Of a stretch of 64,000 bases of DNA, positions 1-12,468 are shown in pieces; the first letter of the stretch is position 1, and each line of letters opens with the position of its first letter. The DNA is taken from NCBI GenBank assembly GCA_004764695.1, contig SMSO01000031.1:8928761-8992760 (forward strand). The letters run 5' to 3'. The DNA comes from Schizochytrium sp. TIO01 (taxonomy: Eukaryota > Sar > Bigyra > Thraustochytrida > Thraustochytriidae). Both the position numbers and the translations under genes were made by a program. The notes beneath the pieces were generated by a model. It searched no databases. It had not been told where the DNA came from and worked only from the letters and a program-made list of their open reading frames with translations.

Positions 1-1139
1 CGCAGAGAGGTTCTTTAAGAGGAATATGTACAATAAGTCAAATCTTAGAGGAACTGGAAATGCAAATGAGCAAGAAAATGATTCAAAATGCAGACAGACT
101 GTATTATTGCATTCGCACACCCATAACATGGTAGACCTATAGATTTTTTTTGAAGCTTTCCTTGTTGCTGTTATCCCTATTACCATAATTCGATTAACCC
201 TGATAATCCAAACCCCAGATTCTTGAAAAACATCATTGTATTGTTGTAATTTAAAAGAAAATATTAATTTTGAAAGCAACAACAATGAGAACATTTAAAT
301 AAAAAAATTAACATTTATTTTTTATTTTTTTGTATAACAAGTTATAGGTTGTATGCCAGCATGTTTATGCAACTCTCTATTCGGAGAATCTTGCTCCGAC
401 AAGGTTCTTTGATCCTCAACTCGTTCTATTTTAAGTTGAACTTTAAGAACTCGCTCGCATTGATGAGGGGTTCGAGACTTTGCATGGCATAGCAGTAAAT
501 AATCTTCGAGTAAATAATTTATGAAGGTTGGTCCGCGCGTTGTTTAAATTTCGCCGGTCTTGCGGAACGTGCGTCAGCCCCCAACTCATACTACTGATGG
601 TCTTGCCTGAGTTTTTACTCGAGTTACAAAGATTTCAACTCGTTAGCCCCCAGAAGTTAAAATCTTTTATCTTCAAGTTGGTTAAAACAATAACCAATGA
701 CACGATCAGTGATTGTTTTAGCTTGCTTTTTGTTTTTTGTTTTAAACCTGAGATTGATTACCTCTGACCAATGAGAGTGTTACGCGGGTGCGTACTAGAT
801 ACCGAAGTACTTACGGCTATGCTGCCATTCGTAAAATCTTATTCATCAATGAATTAAAAATAGCAAGAGAATGATCAGACAAAAAGAGTGCTGTGTTTCG
901 GGCAGGTTTGATACTCAATTGTGGAAAGCGCCCTTGCATTTATTGCTCCATAGTAGTTTGACCTGTTTTATTGCTGCGAATACTATTTTCTTACAAGTGC
1001 GCCATGGTTACTGTTATCATTGGAATGAATAGCGATGGCGCTCTCTCTCTTAAATTCTGAAGTCTAAACAAAAGAAGACAGCAAGAGAATTAGATCGTGT
1101 AGAACCCTTGAACCAAGCTGGAGAATTTACCGACTTGTA

Positions 1140-1184
<45 letters not shown>

Positions 1185-2469
1185 TCTTTTCATAATTGTA
1201 GTCTTTCTCTGCTCGAGGCTTGTAACTGTTGCGATCAACATCGATAATAACATCAGAATAATTGCGCACGCCAAAGAAGTTGGAACTCGCCGGGATTCTA
1301 TTGATTTGAAAAAAGCAATATATCTAGATAATCTATCTCAGGTTTTCTCGTTCAGATCTATCTCTTCTTGTTTCAGGAGTGAGAGGTTAGTACATTATCT
1401 TTTCAACCAGAGCCCTACCTTGCTGCAATTGGATCTCCATCTTCCCCACTCTCGACTATTTAGGACAAGTGACGAAAGGCTAAGATCTTCATAAACAGGG
1501 TTCTGCAGAGTCGGTGTTCGGATTGAACCAAGAGCTTACAGAAGAAATTCACATATGAACCAAGTAGGAGCAGCTTAAGGTAGAGCGAGTATTGCAGACA
1601 ACTCTCGCAAGTTTCAATTTGCCTAAGATTTTTCTATCGTTCGTACGTTTTTTTTTTGGAATTGGCATTCGAGGTACCGAATGGCTCATCCACCATCAAC
1701 GGCAACTTGAAGAGTCGACATGAGAACGGACCTGGAGAGAGTTTTTTTCAACCTAGTATCTGGATTTTGCAAATAAAAAAGCATCGCATGTGCTTCATAT
1801 GATAAATCGTGGGATGAATAATCTTGATTGTTTCTTTAGGAATGAAATCAGGGTAGTCTAGTCGTCAGAGGCTACTCCTGTCTAGAAACTAATCGTTCCA
1901 CTTGTTGTGGCAAATTCACTTTGATCAGGAAAGTACAAGAAAACAAAGACGAGTACACCCAATATCTCAGGTAGATAGAAAACGTTCTTCAGTTTTACAA
2001 ATGCCATTTTTTTTTCCCATTTTTTTTTTAAATTAAAAAGGGAAAAAAGCCCACCCCCGATGGAGAGTTCAAATGTCAACAAATATTATGCCCAAAAGTG
2101 ATAATAAAAGATAAGCTTCGTTGAGCGATGACCTGGAGAAGTTCCGCGTCTCCTGAAGAATTTGCAACAGCTTAAGACTCCCAACAGAAGTGTCAAAATC
2201 CCAGTCAGGGTTGAGCAAGCAGCAAGGAAAGTAAGTCAGTGGGGAGTTGACAAGAAAACTAAAAGCGATGATGGCATGGCTTTCGCACTATGCTGAAAAG
2301 TTGGTGCATTAGATGGTTGTATTTCTTAGGTTCTCCAGAAATGTACTGGTACAGTATATAATAAAAATCTTGTGGAGCAGGCCACGCATAATAGGTTAGC
2401 ATGAGGTGTTTCCATCATTAGAAAGATGTGGTACACTCCCTCGTATAGGTCAGTAAGCACCTATATGTT
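1..2469. other. Intergenic, no gene recognised
   Basis: AT-rich DNA. Short open stretches exist on both strands, but none carries a recognisable domain or a convincing coding run. Poly-T/poly-A runs lie near 300-330 and 2007-2035, and a pyrimidine microsatellite lies near 1140-1186. No tRNA or rRNA was seen. An unrecognised non-coding RNA cannot be excluded. Confidence 0.6.
1139..1186. repeat. (TC)n followed by (CA)n microsatellite
   Basis: A run of TC dinucleotides with a few T interruptions passes directly into about six CA units. It is a simple repeat in a non-coding stretch. Confidence 0.9.
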
Positions 2470-3726
2470 CGTTCCTTTGAGACACCGCCTACCCGCTCAT
2501 TCTCCACCTGCACGCCCGCTCGCCCCTGGCGCCAGGCGCATGCCGAGAGGACAAAGCAAGGAGCGCGCCGTCTAGGCTTGCTCCAGCGCTTCACCTAGCA
2601 AGCAAGATTAGACTTGCTGCAAACGAGGGAACCAGGAGAAGAAGGATACGGAGGCGGCGCCATGAGCAAAAATGAACTGCTCGCCGCCAGCAAGAGAGCA
2701 AGCAACTCCGTCACGTTCATCTAGACTGACTCGACTCCGAAGAGTGGGCTAGCGAGACGCGTTGCTTTGCTCCCTTCGAGCCAGTGCCGGGCTCGGCCCA
2801 AGGCAGCCAGTCAGCTCGGAGCAAACAAACAAACAAGCAGGCAGGCAGGCAGGCGAGCGAGCCAGCGAGTTCTCGCGGCATGCGGGGATAACTTACGAGA
2901 ACCACGAGGGGATCCTCCGGTTCTCCGTGAACGACGACGGCGACGGCTACTACGGCAACGACAGCAACAACGACAACCTCATGGCAATCCTAGACTTCCC
3001 CAGGCAAGTCAGCATCAACCGCAGCCAGGGACGATCTTGATGCCTTCTTCCTCGCGCAGACTCCACGTGGGTGGCAGTCAGTGGTCCTGCGCCGCTAGAG
3101 GCGTCTCTAGAGCCCAATAGAAGTCTGACGGCAATTCGGGTGGTCGCATGTGATCGGAAGCCTCAGCGAGGCCGGGACACGTCCCATGACCATCACACGC
3201 CCACCTCTGCTGCGCTCTCAACGGAGCAGTCGGTCAGTATCTCTGTGAGTGTGTGTGTGTGTCCAGGGACGATGGATGGATGGCTATAGCTGCCTGCGTG
3301 ATGGTCCGTGCATCGGCGCCGAGGCGGGTCGAATTAATTGCCAGGTGCTGCTCGGTCTCTATCTATCTAACTATCTATATTTGTCTATCAATCCTGTGGG
3401 TCGGCGCAATCTTCTGCATAATAGGCCACTTCTCAAAGGGCTATCTAGCTGGCTATGGACTCTTGCGATGGGCTGATAGACCCATAGATAGATAGATAGA
3501 TAGCATCTTCAGCGTCTGCCTCTAGCTGGCTGGGATCTCGAGCATCGCGGGTCACATGGTTGAGCGGGCGGGTCGGGACGAAGAACTTGAGCGGAGTGGG
3601 GGCTTGCGATGGGGTATGGAGTGGCGTGGCCTGAATGAGTGTACGTGTGTGTAGGTAGGTAGGTAGGTAGGTATGTATGTATATGTGTGAGTATGTGAAT
3701 GCGAAGAGAAAATAAAGTCTCGAGAT
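2470..3726. other. GC-rich island with tetranucleotide repeats
   Basis: Composition jumps to GC-rich at about 2480 and stays so into the next gene. It carries AAAC-, GCAG-, TATC- (near 3358-3385), TAGA- (3484-3502) and GTAG/GTAT- (3651-3683) type short tandem repeats. Several overlapping ORFs are open in different frames, as expected in GC-rich DNA. The one at 2762-3040 has an acidic Asp/Asn-rich C-terminus but no recognisable domain. The part next to 3727 probably includes the 3' UTR of the adjacent minus-strand gene. Confidence 0.5.
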
Positions 3727-4247
3727 CTAGCATGTGGCGGCAGCGACCTTGCACGACTGTGCGATGGGCTTGACTGCTGCTGCGACTGCAGGCGCCGCGG
3801 AGGTCTTGGGCGCTGCTGAGTTGATTGAGGCCTGGAAGTCTCTGATCATGCGATCGACGTACTTCTTGGAGGCGTGTGTGAGGATGACTCCGTTGACGTT
3901 AATCTCAGCGCTGGCGTGCGAGAGGGCCTCGCTCACGCGCTGGAGCTTGACAACGAGGTCTGCGCGAAGATCCCGCTCGGGCACGCAGTTGAGGAGCTGC
4001 TCTGACGTGGTCACCTGGCCCGTGAACACCGCCAGGATCAAGTTCACCGCATGGAGCGATGCCGAGGCGTCGTACGTCTTGACGCTCTCCGCAAAGACCA
4101 CCGACTTGGGTCTCGGCGAGTCTGCCCTCCGCATCAGCTCCGCAATCATCCTGCCAGACTTGTTGCTCGCTTCGCTCCCTGTGCTTCCGTTGCTCGCCGT
4201 GCGGCTGTAAGTTCGCCTCCTGCTGCTGCTGCTCTTGTCCTCAAGCC

Positions 4248-4336
<89 letters not shown>

Positions 4337-4854
4337 TCTTGGGCCAAGTTTCGAGTTTGCTGTCTCCTCGCTCGACCTTCTTCGCCGCGTCCTGGCCCCG
4401 GGGTCTTGTGCGCCGCCTTTCTCGCCGGGCCTCTGGCACAAGTGCTTTTGCTCTCTGCTGCTGCTGCTGCTGCTGCTGTCTCTAAGGCTGTCTCTGCCTC
4501 TGTTTCTGGCTCTGCTTCTTCCTCCTCCTCCTCCTCCTCCTCTTCGAGTTTGCCTTCCTCTTCTTCCGCACGGCCTCCCTGTTTCCGCACGTATTGCTGC
4601 GGAACGCCAAGGTCGTGATGCGGGTGCGCGTGGAGCGCCTCCCCGCTGTTTCGCGCTTCCTTTGCCTCCACAGTGGCCGCGCTGTGGGGCTGGTTCCGCA
4701 CCAAGTTCTGCCCCGGGTTCTTCTGCCTCAGGCTCTGCGTCACCGCCGCCGCACCCTGCAAGTTCTGCGAGCGCGGGCCCTGCTCGCACTCCAGGTGGGC
4801 CGCCGGCTGGCCGTGCTCCTGCTCCTGGTTCTGCTCATGGATGCGGTAGTGGAC

Positions 4855-4892
<38 letters not shown>

Positions 4893-5390
4893 GCCGAGGC
4901 TGGTACGCACGCCGCTCAGGAGTCTGCTCAAGATGCTGGAGCGGGAAAACAAACTGCTCTCGAAGCTGAGCGGGTCTTTCCCCAGCGCCTCCTCCCTCCT
5001 GCTGCTGCTGAGCGCCCTCCCGCAGCTGAGGGTGGAAATGCTGGAGCTGAGGGTGGCGCTGGAGATGCTGCCACTGCCACAGCTGGGGAACCCCCTCGGG
5101 ACACCTGGAGCTAGTCTCATAGAAGGCACGCCCGTAGTCGTCGTCCTCTGCTCTGAGAGGGGACTCCTGAGGGAGGCTGCGGGGCGAGGCTCTCCTCGGA
5201 AAAACCTCTTCCGCGTGGTCTCCCCGGCGGTTCCGCTCCTCCTGCTCTGCCTCCCGGCGCCTCGCGAGCAGTGCCTCCTCGTGCTGCAGCAGCAGCTGCT
5301 GATGCTGATGCTGATGCTGCTGATGATATTGCTGCTGCTGCTGCTGCTGCTCTAGATCCTGCTGTGGATGCTGCTGATGATATTGCTGCT

Positions 5391-5421
<31 letters not shown>

Positions 5422-6348
5422 CTGATGATAATACTCTTCAACACGATTGACGTGCAATAAGCCCTGTTCTTCCACATGGCCGGGCGCCAGGCTCCACAAA
5501 GCGGGCCCCGCAGCATGCTCCACTGCGGGTCGAACGCCAAGCTGGTGCTGGTGCTGCACGAGGAGCTCCTGCTGCTGCTGGTGCTGCTGGTAGAGGTTCT
5601 GCGAAACGGGCTGCAGGTGCTGCACGGGGTTCGGGTTCCCGCTCTCCGAGTAGTACAGCTCGTGTTGGCGCGGCTCATAGAAGAACTGCTGCTGGTGCTG
5701 CTGCTGCTGATACTGCTGATGCTGGTGCTGAGGCGAGTTCTGGCGGGCTTCAAACTGGGAATGAACCTCGAACTGGGAATGATGCTCAGGAGGTAGTTGG
5801 TGCTGCTGGTGCTGCTGCTGCTGTTGCTGATGAAGGTAGGCGTCCTGCAGAAGCGGTGCTTCGTACTGTTGTGGCGGCAAGAACTCCGGCTGCGCAGGTC
5901 CCAGGTGCACTGCATGAAGACGTTGCTCGAGGTCCTCCATGACGCCGCCATGACGCGGTACGGGCTGGACCTGCTGAGGCTGGTGGTAGTATTGGGCGTG
6001 AGCCTGCTGTTGATGCTGGTGCTGGTGCTGGTGCTGGTATCGCTGGCGTGATCTTCGCGATGGCTGCGGCTGCGGTTGTTGCTGCTGCTGCTGCTGCTCC
6101 GGTCGCGTGGCCTCTTGGCGAGAGCGGCGAGCCCTTGTCATGAGCGGGCGCCCAGTTTCTCCGTTTTTTCCGATGGGTGCTTTCTGTGCCATTCCCGCAG
6201 CCTTCCTCGAGTGAGCCCTGCTACTTGCCCCTGTGCCTTGTACCAGACCCGGTGTCTGCGTCTCTTTCCTCCTCCGCTGACCCCCAAGAACCAGCCCGGC
6301 ACCCTCAAGGAACTGCCGAGGTGACTTGCCCGAGCGCTTCGAGACCAT
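3727..6348 (-). CDS. Glutamine/histidine-rich protein with long polyQ tract
   Basis: An 873-residue ORF. I do not recognise its family, so no function is assigned. The start at 6348 is the first ATG after an in-frame stop at 6385-6387. The N-terminal ~370 residues are very rich in Gln and His. The middle has a polyE run, a polyA run and an 11-Gln run, followed by a pure 28-Gln tract encoded only by CAG (4249-4332). The last ~170 residues (about 4230 down to 3727) are not low-complexity. They read as alternating amphipathic helices and are the best candidate for a folded domain. Long polyQ/H proteins are often transcriptional co-regulators or condensate proteins, but that is only an analogy. 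Opposite-strand and shifted frames also stay open, as polyL, polyC or polyA, because of the CTG repeats. This frame is by far the longest and has the sensible C-terminus. An intron inside the repeats cannot be excluded. Confidence 0.6.
4249..4332 (-). repeat. Pure (CAG)28 trinucleotide repeat, polyQ coding
   Basis: Twenty-eight uninterrupted CTG units on the + strand (CAG on the coding strand) encode 28 Gln within the 3727-6348 ORF. The absence of CAA interruptions is typical of length-unstable tracts. Assembly length may be unreliable. Confidence 0.95.
4858..4890 (-). repeat. (CAG)11 trinucleotide repeat, polyQ coding
   Basis: Eleven CTG units on the + strand encode 11 Gln in the same ORF as the 28-unit tract. 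Shorter CTG runs interrupted by GTG/ATG codons recur from 5285 to 6090 and encode mixed Gln/His segments. Confidence 0.9.
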
Positions 6349-6441
6349 CCTGCCTTTATCCTGTTCTTGTCTCTTTATAGTGCGTCAAAGAGTGTATGTA
6401 TGTATTCTCCTGCTCGCAGTTCCGGCTGCGTTGTTGCTGCC

Positions 6442-6444
<3 letters not shown>

Positions 6445-6480
<36 letters not shown>
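6445..6480. repeat. (GCT/CTG)12 repeat upstream of the polyQ gene
   Basis: Twelve GCT units lie about 100 bp upstream of the start codon of the polyQ ORF and outside its reading frame, which an in-frame stop at 6385 closes. It is therefore probably in the 5' UTR or promoter. Confidence 0.85.
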
Positions 6481-6482
<2 letters not shown>

Positions 6483-6843
6483 GGCTGCTGCTGGCCGGGA
6501 CTCGCGTCTGGGCAGCGAGGCACTGGCTCTGGCTGAGGCTTGGCTTGGCCTGGCCTGGCCTGGCTGATCTCTGGAGCGAGCGAGCTAGCTAGATAACTAC
6601 AGTCAATGCTCGACCCCTGTTGCTGCTGCCTTGGGGTCAGGACCGCAAGCGATGGCGGGCGGTCTGCAGGCAGTTGAGGCGGGGAAGCGGCCGTAGCTTA
6701 GCTTGCGGATTCGGTGTGCCTGCGCAGCCTCGGCCTGCGACCAGGCGGAGCTCGTCTCAGCCGATTGAGGCGGCACGAAATAAATGAATGAATGATTGAA
6801 TGAATGAGCGTCTGAGTGAGTCTATGTTTTCTTCTTTCTCGAC

Positions 6844-6866
6844 GATCGATCGATCGATCGATCGAT
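6844..6866. repeat. (GATC)n self-complementary microsatellite
   Basis: A 23-bp run of GATC units. Each unit is its own reverse complement, so the tract can form a hairpin and is a dense cluster of Dam/DpnI-type sites. Confidence 0.9.
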
Positions 6867-9800
6867 TTATTTGAACGCGGTTTCGGTCGATCGATGTGCC
6901 ATAAAAGTTTCTTTTACCCTCCCCTGTTCCCTTAATGACTAGTATAGTATCCCCTAACCAGGGCGCTTCTTACTTTCTCCTTTTAAATCTTGAACACAAA
7001 TTGAAAGATAAGTTTTAAAACTGTTTTACTTTCTAAAGTTGGTAGATCTCCCACATCAATAACAAATGCAGTAAAGGGGGGAACCGCAAAAAAACAACGT
7101 TTTGTTCACTTTACTGGCTCAAGTGAAAACGTTTTCTTTTCTTTTTTCCAAAGTAAATCAATAATTAATAAAAAAATAAAAAAAAAAATGAAATGCTGCC
7201 ATCTGCTTACAAAGAATTAATTCATCACTCATCTGCGCATGTTTTGTGAGACAGAAGAACTCGAAGAACCAGCCACAGTCTGATGAAGACCATCCTTCGC
7301 TTTGCGGCTTCGAAGGTCCATTTTCAGGCCGCAGGTAAGTGCTTTGAAGCCTGCCACTTTCAGTACACCCTATCGTCCCATCGCTCTGATGACTCTGCGC
7401 AGCGGCTCAAACGAGTTATTGGCACAACCGTATCCTCGCTGGCTACAATCTCTTTCAAGGTGGCGCTACGCTGCTGGTTCTTCATGTGCGCTAGTCACTG
7501 CCTAAGGCTCCGCTAGAGTTCCAGGTGGAGTCTTCTTTTCAAGTCGCGCGAAAACCCAATCACTCGTTGGTGAACCTATCCTCGAAGGAACTAGTGGACG
7601 CCAATATTGACTTGTCGATGGATGAAAACTCGTCGCGCTTACTTTGGGTGCTTGCTTCAATGAAGCTTTCATGAGCCTTTCATCAGTCTGTCTCAATCAT
7701 GCGCATTATTCAAGTTCGATCATAAGTTCTTACTGCAGAGCGATTTTCACATTATATGTATTTAGTTCTTTTTAATTTAAATTTTAGAGTATGGCTACTA
7801 GTACTAACTTAGAAGTTCAAAGATTGATTGATTAAATCCACCTAAAAGAAGTAAAACATCAATCCCTACTCCTAACACTACGACTTCTACTAAACTTACT
7901 ACTTCTACTGATCGTGTGCAATACAACAATAGAAATCAACTCCAGTGTCCCTTCCAAAAGTGTGAAAGTGTTCGCCTGCTCGAGGTTTTGACTCAGCAAA
8001 GAGGGCGAGGCAGCTACTAGGGCTCACCTATGCGATTGGGTAGGAGATGGGATTTGAAAAACCGGAGCGAGGGGCCTAGTAGGTAGATAGATCCTTGTAG
8101 GAGGTCAAGTTGTTCTGTCTGTTCTGTCTGTCTGTTTTCCATGCATTGAGCGATGTCGATGCTCTGATTGATTTGGAGATTGGGCCGATGTTGAGGCGCT
8201 GGTGAATGGGTGGTTTGATCCGTTTGGAGGGCCTTCAAAGCTCTGATTTGGCGGCTAAAGGCCGGCTTTCTCAGGAAAGCAGGCTTTCTTGCCGCAAAAC
8301 AGGCTTCCTTGTTTGCTGCTGCATGCTTTACAAATTAGAATTGCTGATTTATAATCGTTCTATTTTGCTTTTCCTTTTTCCTTCTTCAACTCGAAAGAAG
8401 AAAGAAAGTAAGTAAGTAAGATAGGGTACATAGCTGAGGCTACCTCTTTTTTTTCCTCTTTTTTTTTTTTTTTTTTTTTTTTTCCTTCCATGTTATTCTA
8501 GCTAGCTCGTTTCTTTTTCGCGGTAGGTAACGAAGGGCAGGATTTTCTCTTTTACTTTCGAAGGGTGCAATGCGAACGGACGCAGCACCGCTTGAAAACG
8601 AGAGGGCCTTTCGGTGCCGGTTTGGAGGAGTTTCTTGGCCTTTGCCCATACTCGCATCGTGAAGCGATCTCTTCGAGGCGTGCGAAAGAAGGCCAAAGCC
8701 GCACGTTGATGCCAAGAGGCCGCCGCAGCAGAGAGTCGAGGCGGCGTTGGCCTCCCTCGTTCTCCTCGCCGGTTCTTCGAGCCTCGAGCTGTTTAGTATC
8801 CAGTGTCTTTGATTTGAATTCAAGTTACTAGGCTAGTTTTTTAAGTCAATAAACAAATAAATAAATTAATAAATTAATTAAAATTAAAGAACTATACAAT
8901 CGATCATTTTTATTATTATTTTCTTCTCTTTTCTTCTCTTTTCTTTTCTTTTCGTTCTTTAATTGGCAAATCAGCAGCATATATCATCGGCACTCGAAAT
9001 AACTCACAGAACACGCCCCTCGTTCATACTCTGGGCGGGCTCCCTCCCATCTATCTAGTATATCTGACCTCGATAGGTGGTTAATTAGTCAATGATTGTT
9101 TTATTATTATTTTCGATCTCCGGAGGAGGTGTAATATAAAATAAAATAAAAACTTTAAAAACTGCACTAAACCATGGCATTATGCGGATTCCTGTTTATT
9201 TGTTTGTTTCTTTGTTTATTTGTTTGTTTCTTTGTTTGTTTCTTTGTTTCTTTGTTTGGCTCCTTCGAAGCTAGGAAAAGTCCTGGGTTGGCTTGGAAAT
9301 GACCGCCGCTCTCGAGGCAGATACTTCGACTGCCACGACCGCCTTCGCAGGAATCTCGAGCGAAGAAGCGGCTTAAGGCGGAGGCGCTTCTTGAGCAGCT
9401 TCTCAAACCCAACATTTCCAAGCTGCGCTTCACTTTTGAATGCGCTGACGATGTTTTAAACTCACTCATCACAGCAGTTCTCCCAGTTTTACTTTCTCTT
9501 TTGTTGGATCTAAAGCAGTATTAACCGCGCATAATGGTTTCTGGTCATGATGATCAAGTGTGAGCAAGTCGCGGGTCAGGAACTTAATCCCCTGCTCCTT
9601 CCTTTAATAAAAGTTCGAGAGAGATAGTAGTTTTAGGGCGACTGTCATATTTAGCCTCCTAAGCTATACAGTAGGGGGGTCAGGAGGGCACGCGGGGCGG
9701 AGGACGGACACCGCTCGTTCGACGTGGAGTGGGTTGCAATTTAAAATTCTCCCGCGAAGTCCCTGTGTACCTCCTTCCTGAAAAGGAAGCAGACCAGCGA

Positions 9801-10262
9801 GAGGCAGACAGGGTAACCTATTCCCCTAAGCTGATACCACGTACTATAGTTTGATGTGAATATTGGCCTCGAGAATAGCTCTATCACAAGACACAGTATC
9901 AAAACGTTGCACAAGAACAAGAGGTGTCACCTCTACTTGATAGAGCAAGGGGAAGTGTTGCTCTTGTCCACTTTAAAGTGCCTCCTTTCACTTATGAGCT
10001 GATGTAATGTTATTTCTTGATATCATAGATATAGGGTCCTACTAGCACTAAAGATGTTTTTCTCTTCAAGCTCTTTTTTTCTTTCCATTAATAAGTAAAT
10101 TTGTTCAGTTGCCCGCCTTCGAAATGGAGAAAGAGGAGGTATTAAATTTCAAGACTCGGAAGGGCTCTTCTTCCAAAGTACCTACTCTTTTGGAAGATAG
10201 GTCATCTGTTTAGAAACAAGACCAGGAGTTACGCGCCCTTCGAGTTGCTTCAACATCATAGA

Positions 10263-11251
10263 CAATCTATACCTTCTGTAGATTAGAAGCCGTATCTTCC
10301 CTCGCCGCAAGCGTGTCGAAGCAAAGCTTTCGAAGGCTTTCTGTATCAGCAACTAAAGTTTCAGAGCGAAGGAGGACAGCTTTCACATATTTCTGCACAC
10401 CATCTCTGTTTGAAGGAGTTCCGGAGGCCAAAGGATCCCAAGTTGGTCGCTTTGCTTCTTCTGTCTCTAGCAGAACTGCCGAGGCGGTGAGCGAGTAGTG
10501 ACTCAGCGTTTCCACAGCGGGCCGGAGCTGTGGGAAAGTTCTCCCCGCATCTGCCTGGGGTGTGGGTCACCCTGGAGTTCTGAGAGCGCTGTGCTCATCG
10601 AATCGCAGCGTTCATTTGCTTCGATGGCTTCTTCTTCGCCCTCTTCTTCGCTCATTGACAGCCTCAAAGACCTTTCTGTGCGAAGCGAAGAAGAAGAAGG
10701 CGCAAGCTCTCGCTCAGACGGGAGCACAAAATACGCGCTGTCGAGTGCTGGCTGCATTCGAATTTGCAGGTAGGTTTCCCTGGAGCGCAGCGAGAGCGTT
10801 CGGAGACAGCTTTGAGGCGCAGAAGCTGTAGCTCAAGGCTGTGAGAGCGGTTCGCGAAGTCTGCCGAAGTTTGAGCCGGAGCGGTGCTGCAGAAGGCCAC
10901 GCCGGTGTGGGCATCGATGGGCTTCGAGCGAGTTTTTGGCTTACAGCTTCCCTGCACAGAGCTTACAGGGAAGCACACCATATTGTGGAGCCGCCGTAAG
11001 CACGGGTTCTGCGTGCGGCTTCAACACAGCAGTGCTGTGTTAGGGCCTCAAGGAAGCTATTCCCTCGAGGCAGGGCGTCGATCAGAGGTTGCTGCCGCTT
11101 CCCTGGAATCCGGTCGAATGTTTGCTTCCTTGTCGAGGTGGCTTGGAAAGTCGTTGTGCTGTTTGTTGTTTGTAACAACCGGAAGAAGTTTGCGTGCTGG
11201 CCATCGACGGCCATGGGAAACGTAAGGAGGAAGCGTTGAGGATAGATGCAA
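10263..11251 (-). other. Possible decayed or intron-split gene
   Basis: Four minus-strand open stretches follow one another (about 11214-10963, 10981-10664, 10757-10503, 10515-10267) in changing frames. Each gives an even, protein-like amino-acid composition. The last contains a long predicted helix rich in Leu, Val, Asp and Thr. No domain is recognised and no convincing splice junctions join them. They may be a pseudogene, a gene with short introns, or chance ORFs in a GC-rich island. Confidence 0.2.
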
Positions 11252-11566
11252 GTGTCATGGAATTACTCAGTGGCCTGCACGAAGGACTGGCCTGGACAAA
11301 ACAATAAATCAAACGGCATCGCGCAGCTGCCATTTATGGATCAGCACGAGGAGAAGCCAAGGGCTTGCTTGCTTGCTTGCAAGTCCATTCTCTGTGCGCT
11401 CCACGATTCTCAAAGGGAAAAGACGTGGGATGAACCTCGCAATATGAGGTTCTAACGCGACGTAGGTTTTCTAGCACCTCGCGATTTTAAGTCGCATTTG
11501 TTATTGTTCTCTAACTTGAACATTAATTTTTTTTCTTCTCTCCCTCTCTCTCTCTGTTTGAATAAT

Positions 11567-11580
11567 AATAGTAATTAATA

Positions 11581-11615
<35 letters not shown>

Positions 11616-11649
11616 TAATTATTATTATTATTATTATTGTTGTTGTTGT
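11567..11649. repeat. (AAT)n-(ATT)n inverted microsatellite palindrome
   Basis: AAT units run into ATT units and then GTT units. The centre, between 11616 and 11617, gives perfect 22-bp arms (11595-11616 and 11617-11638) with no spacer. It is therefore a hairpin- or cruciform-forming AT palindrome. Confidence 0.9.
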
Positions 11650-12468
11650 TAGTTTTAAAATTTCAAAACATTTATACCTCTATATACACTCACTTTATTC
11701 AGCTTTCCTTTAAAATATTAAGAAGAAGAAGAAGAAGAATCAGTTATTTAATTTTTAAAAGATAGCTGAAAAATTTCTGACTAGAATTTTGACCATGAAT
11801 AGGAAGGAACGCAAAATAAAACTTATTCTGTTGGGAGTCAGCGAATAGCTTGCTATTAGCGGCTCAAGTCTATCGAGGCAGGTACGTTGCTGGCTTGAGA
11901 CTTGAGGTAGCACAAAATAAATTGTTTGGTTCATGCCGTCGTATTCAAGTTACATTCCTGCAATAAACTGCCATTTTTATTTTTATTTTAAAAATAAATA
12001 AAGCATAGTTAGAGTGTGGTTGGTAGCATTGAAGTTTCGATGGCAGAATCAGCATACGGCATTCTGTTCTTGCTTCAGCAACTTACAAGAGCTGCCACGC
12101 TTGATTTCTTTTTTGAAAAGAAAAGAGAGGAGAGAGAAGGATGGATGTGTTTTTGCCAATAGGGTTGATTGGCTCATGGCGAATTGCAACTGCAGCTGTT
12201 GACCTACCTGTATCTAGGATCAAAATCATCAGCGGCGTCAAGATCCATAGTCAACACACCCCAAACGCTGATGATGGACAACTTTTAGATGGATGACGCG
12301 ACGCTTACGACAGGAGGAGGGGTGTTTGAAGGCCACGAAGCATATAGCACCGACTCCAACACTATCTTTGATGCAATCTATCAGGACTAGTGTCGAAATA
12401 AACAGCAGAGTTATGTTTTAATACTACATATAATGGTAGGCTACTTTGTTTTACTAAAATAATCTGTT

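Larger units (their letters stand above)
6349..12468. other. Six-kilobase gene-poor region with GC islands
   Basis: No gene could be supported. AT-rich sequence alternates with short GC-rich islands (about 7270-7650, 8510-8800, 9260-9440, 10260-11230) that are rich in TTCGAAG/TCGAG-type words. Simple repeats border the islands: a GATC run at 6844-6866, a poly-T tract near 8459-8483, TCTTTT units near 8925-8953, TTTG units near 9195-9260, and an AAT/ATT palindrome near 11590-11640. Small ORFs in the islands lack known domains. Confidence 0.55.

Noticed and set aside
4235-4618. Long + strand ORFs of polyCys, polyLeu or polyAla opposite the polyQ gene
   Set aside because: They are alternative readings of CTG/CAG repeats. 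Only the minus-strand Gln frame is long and ends in non-repetitive protein.
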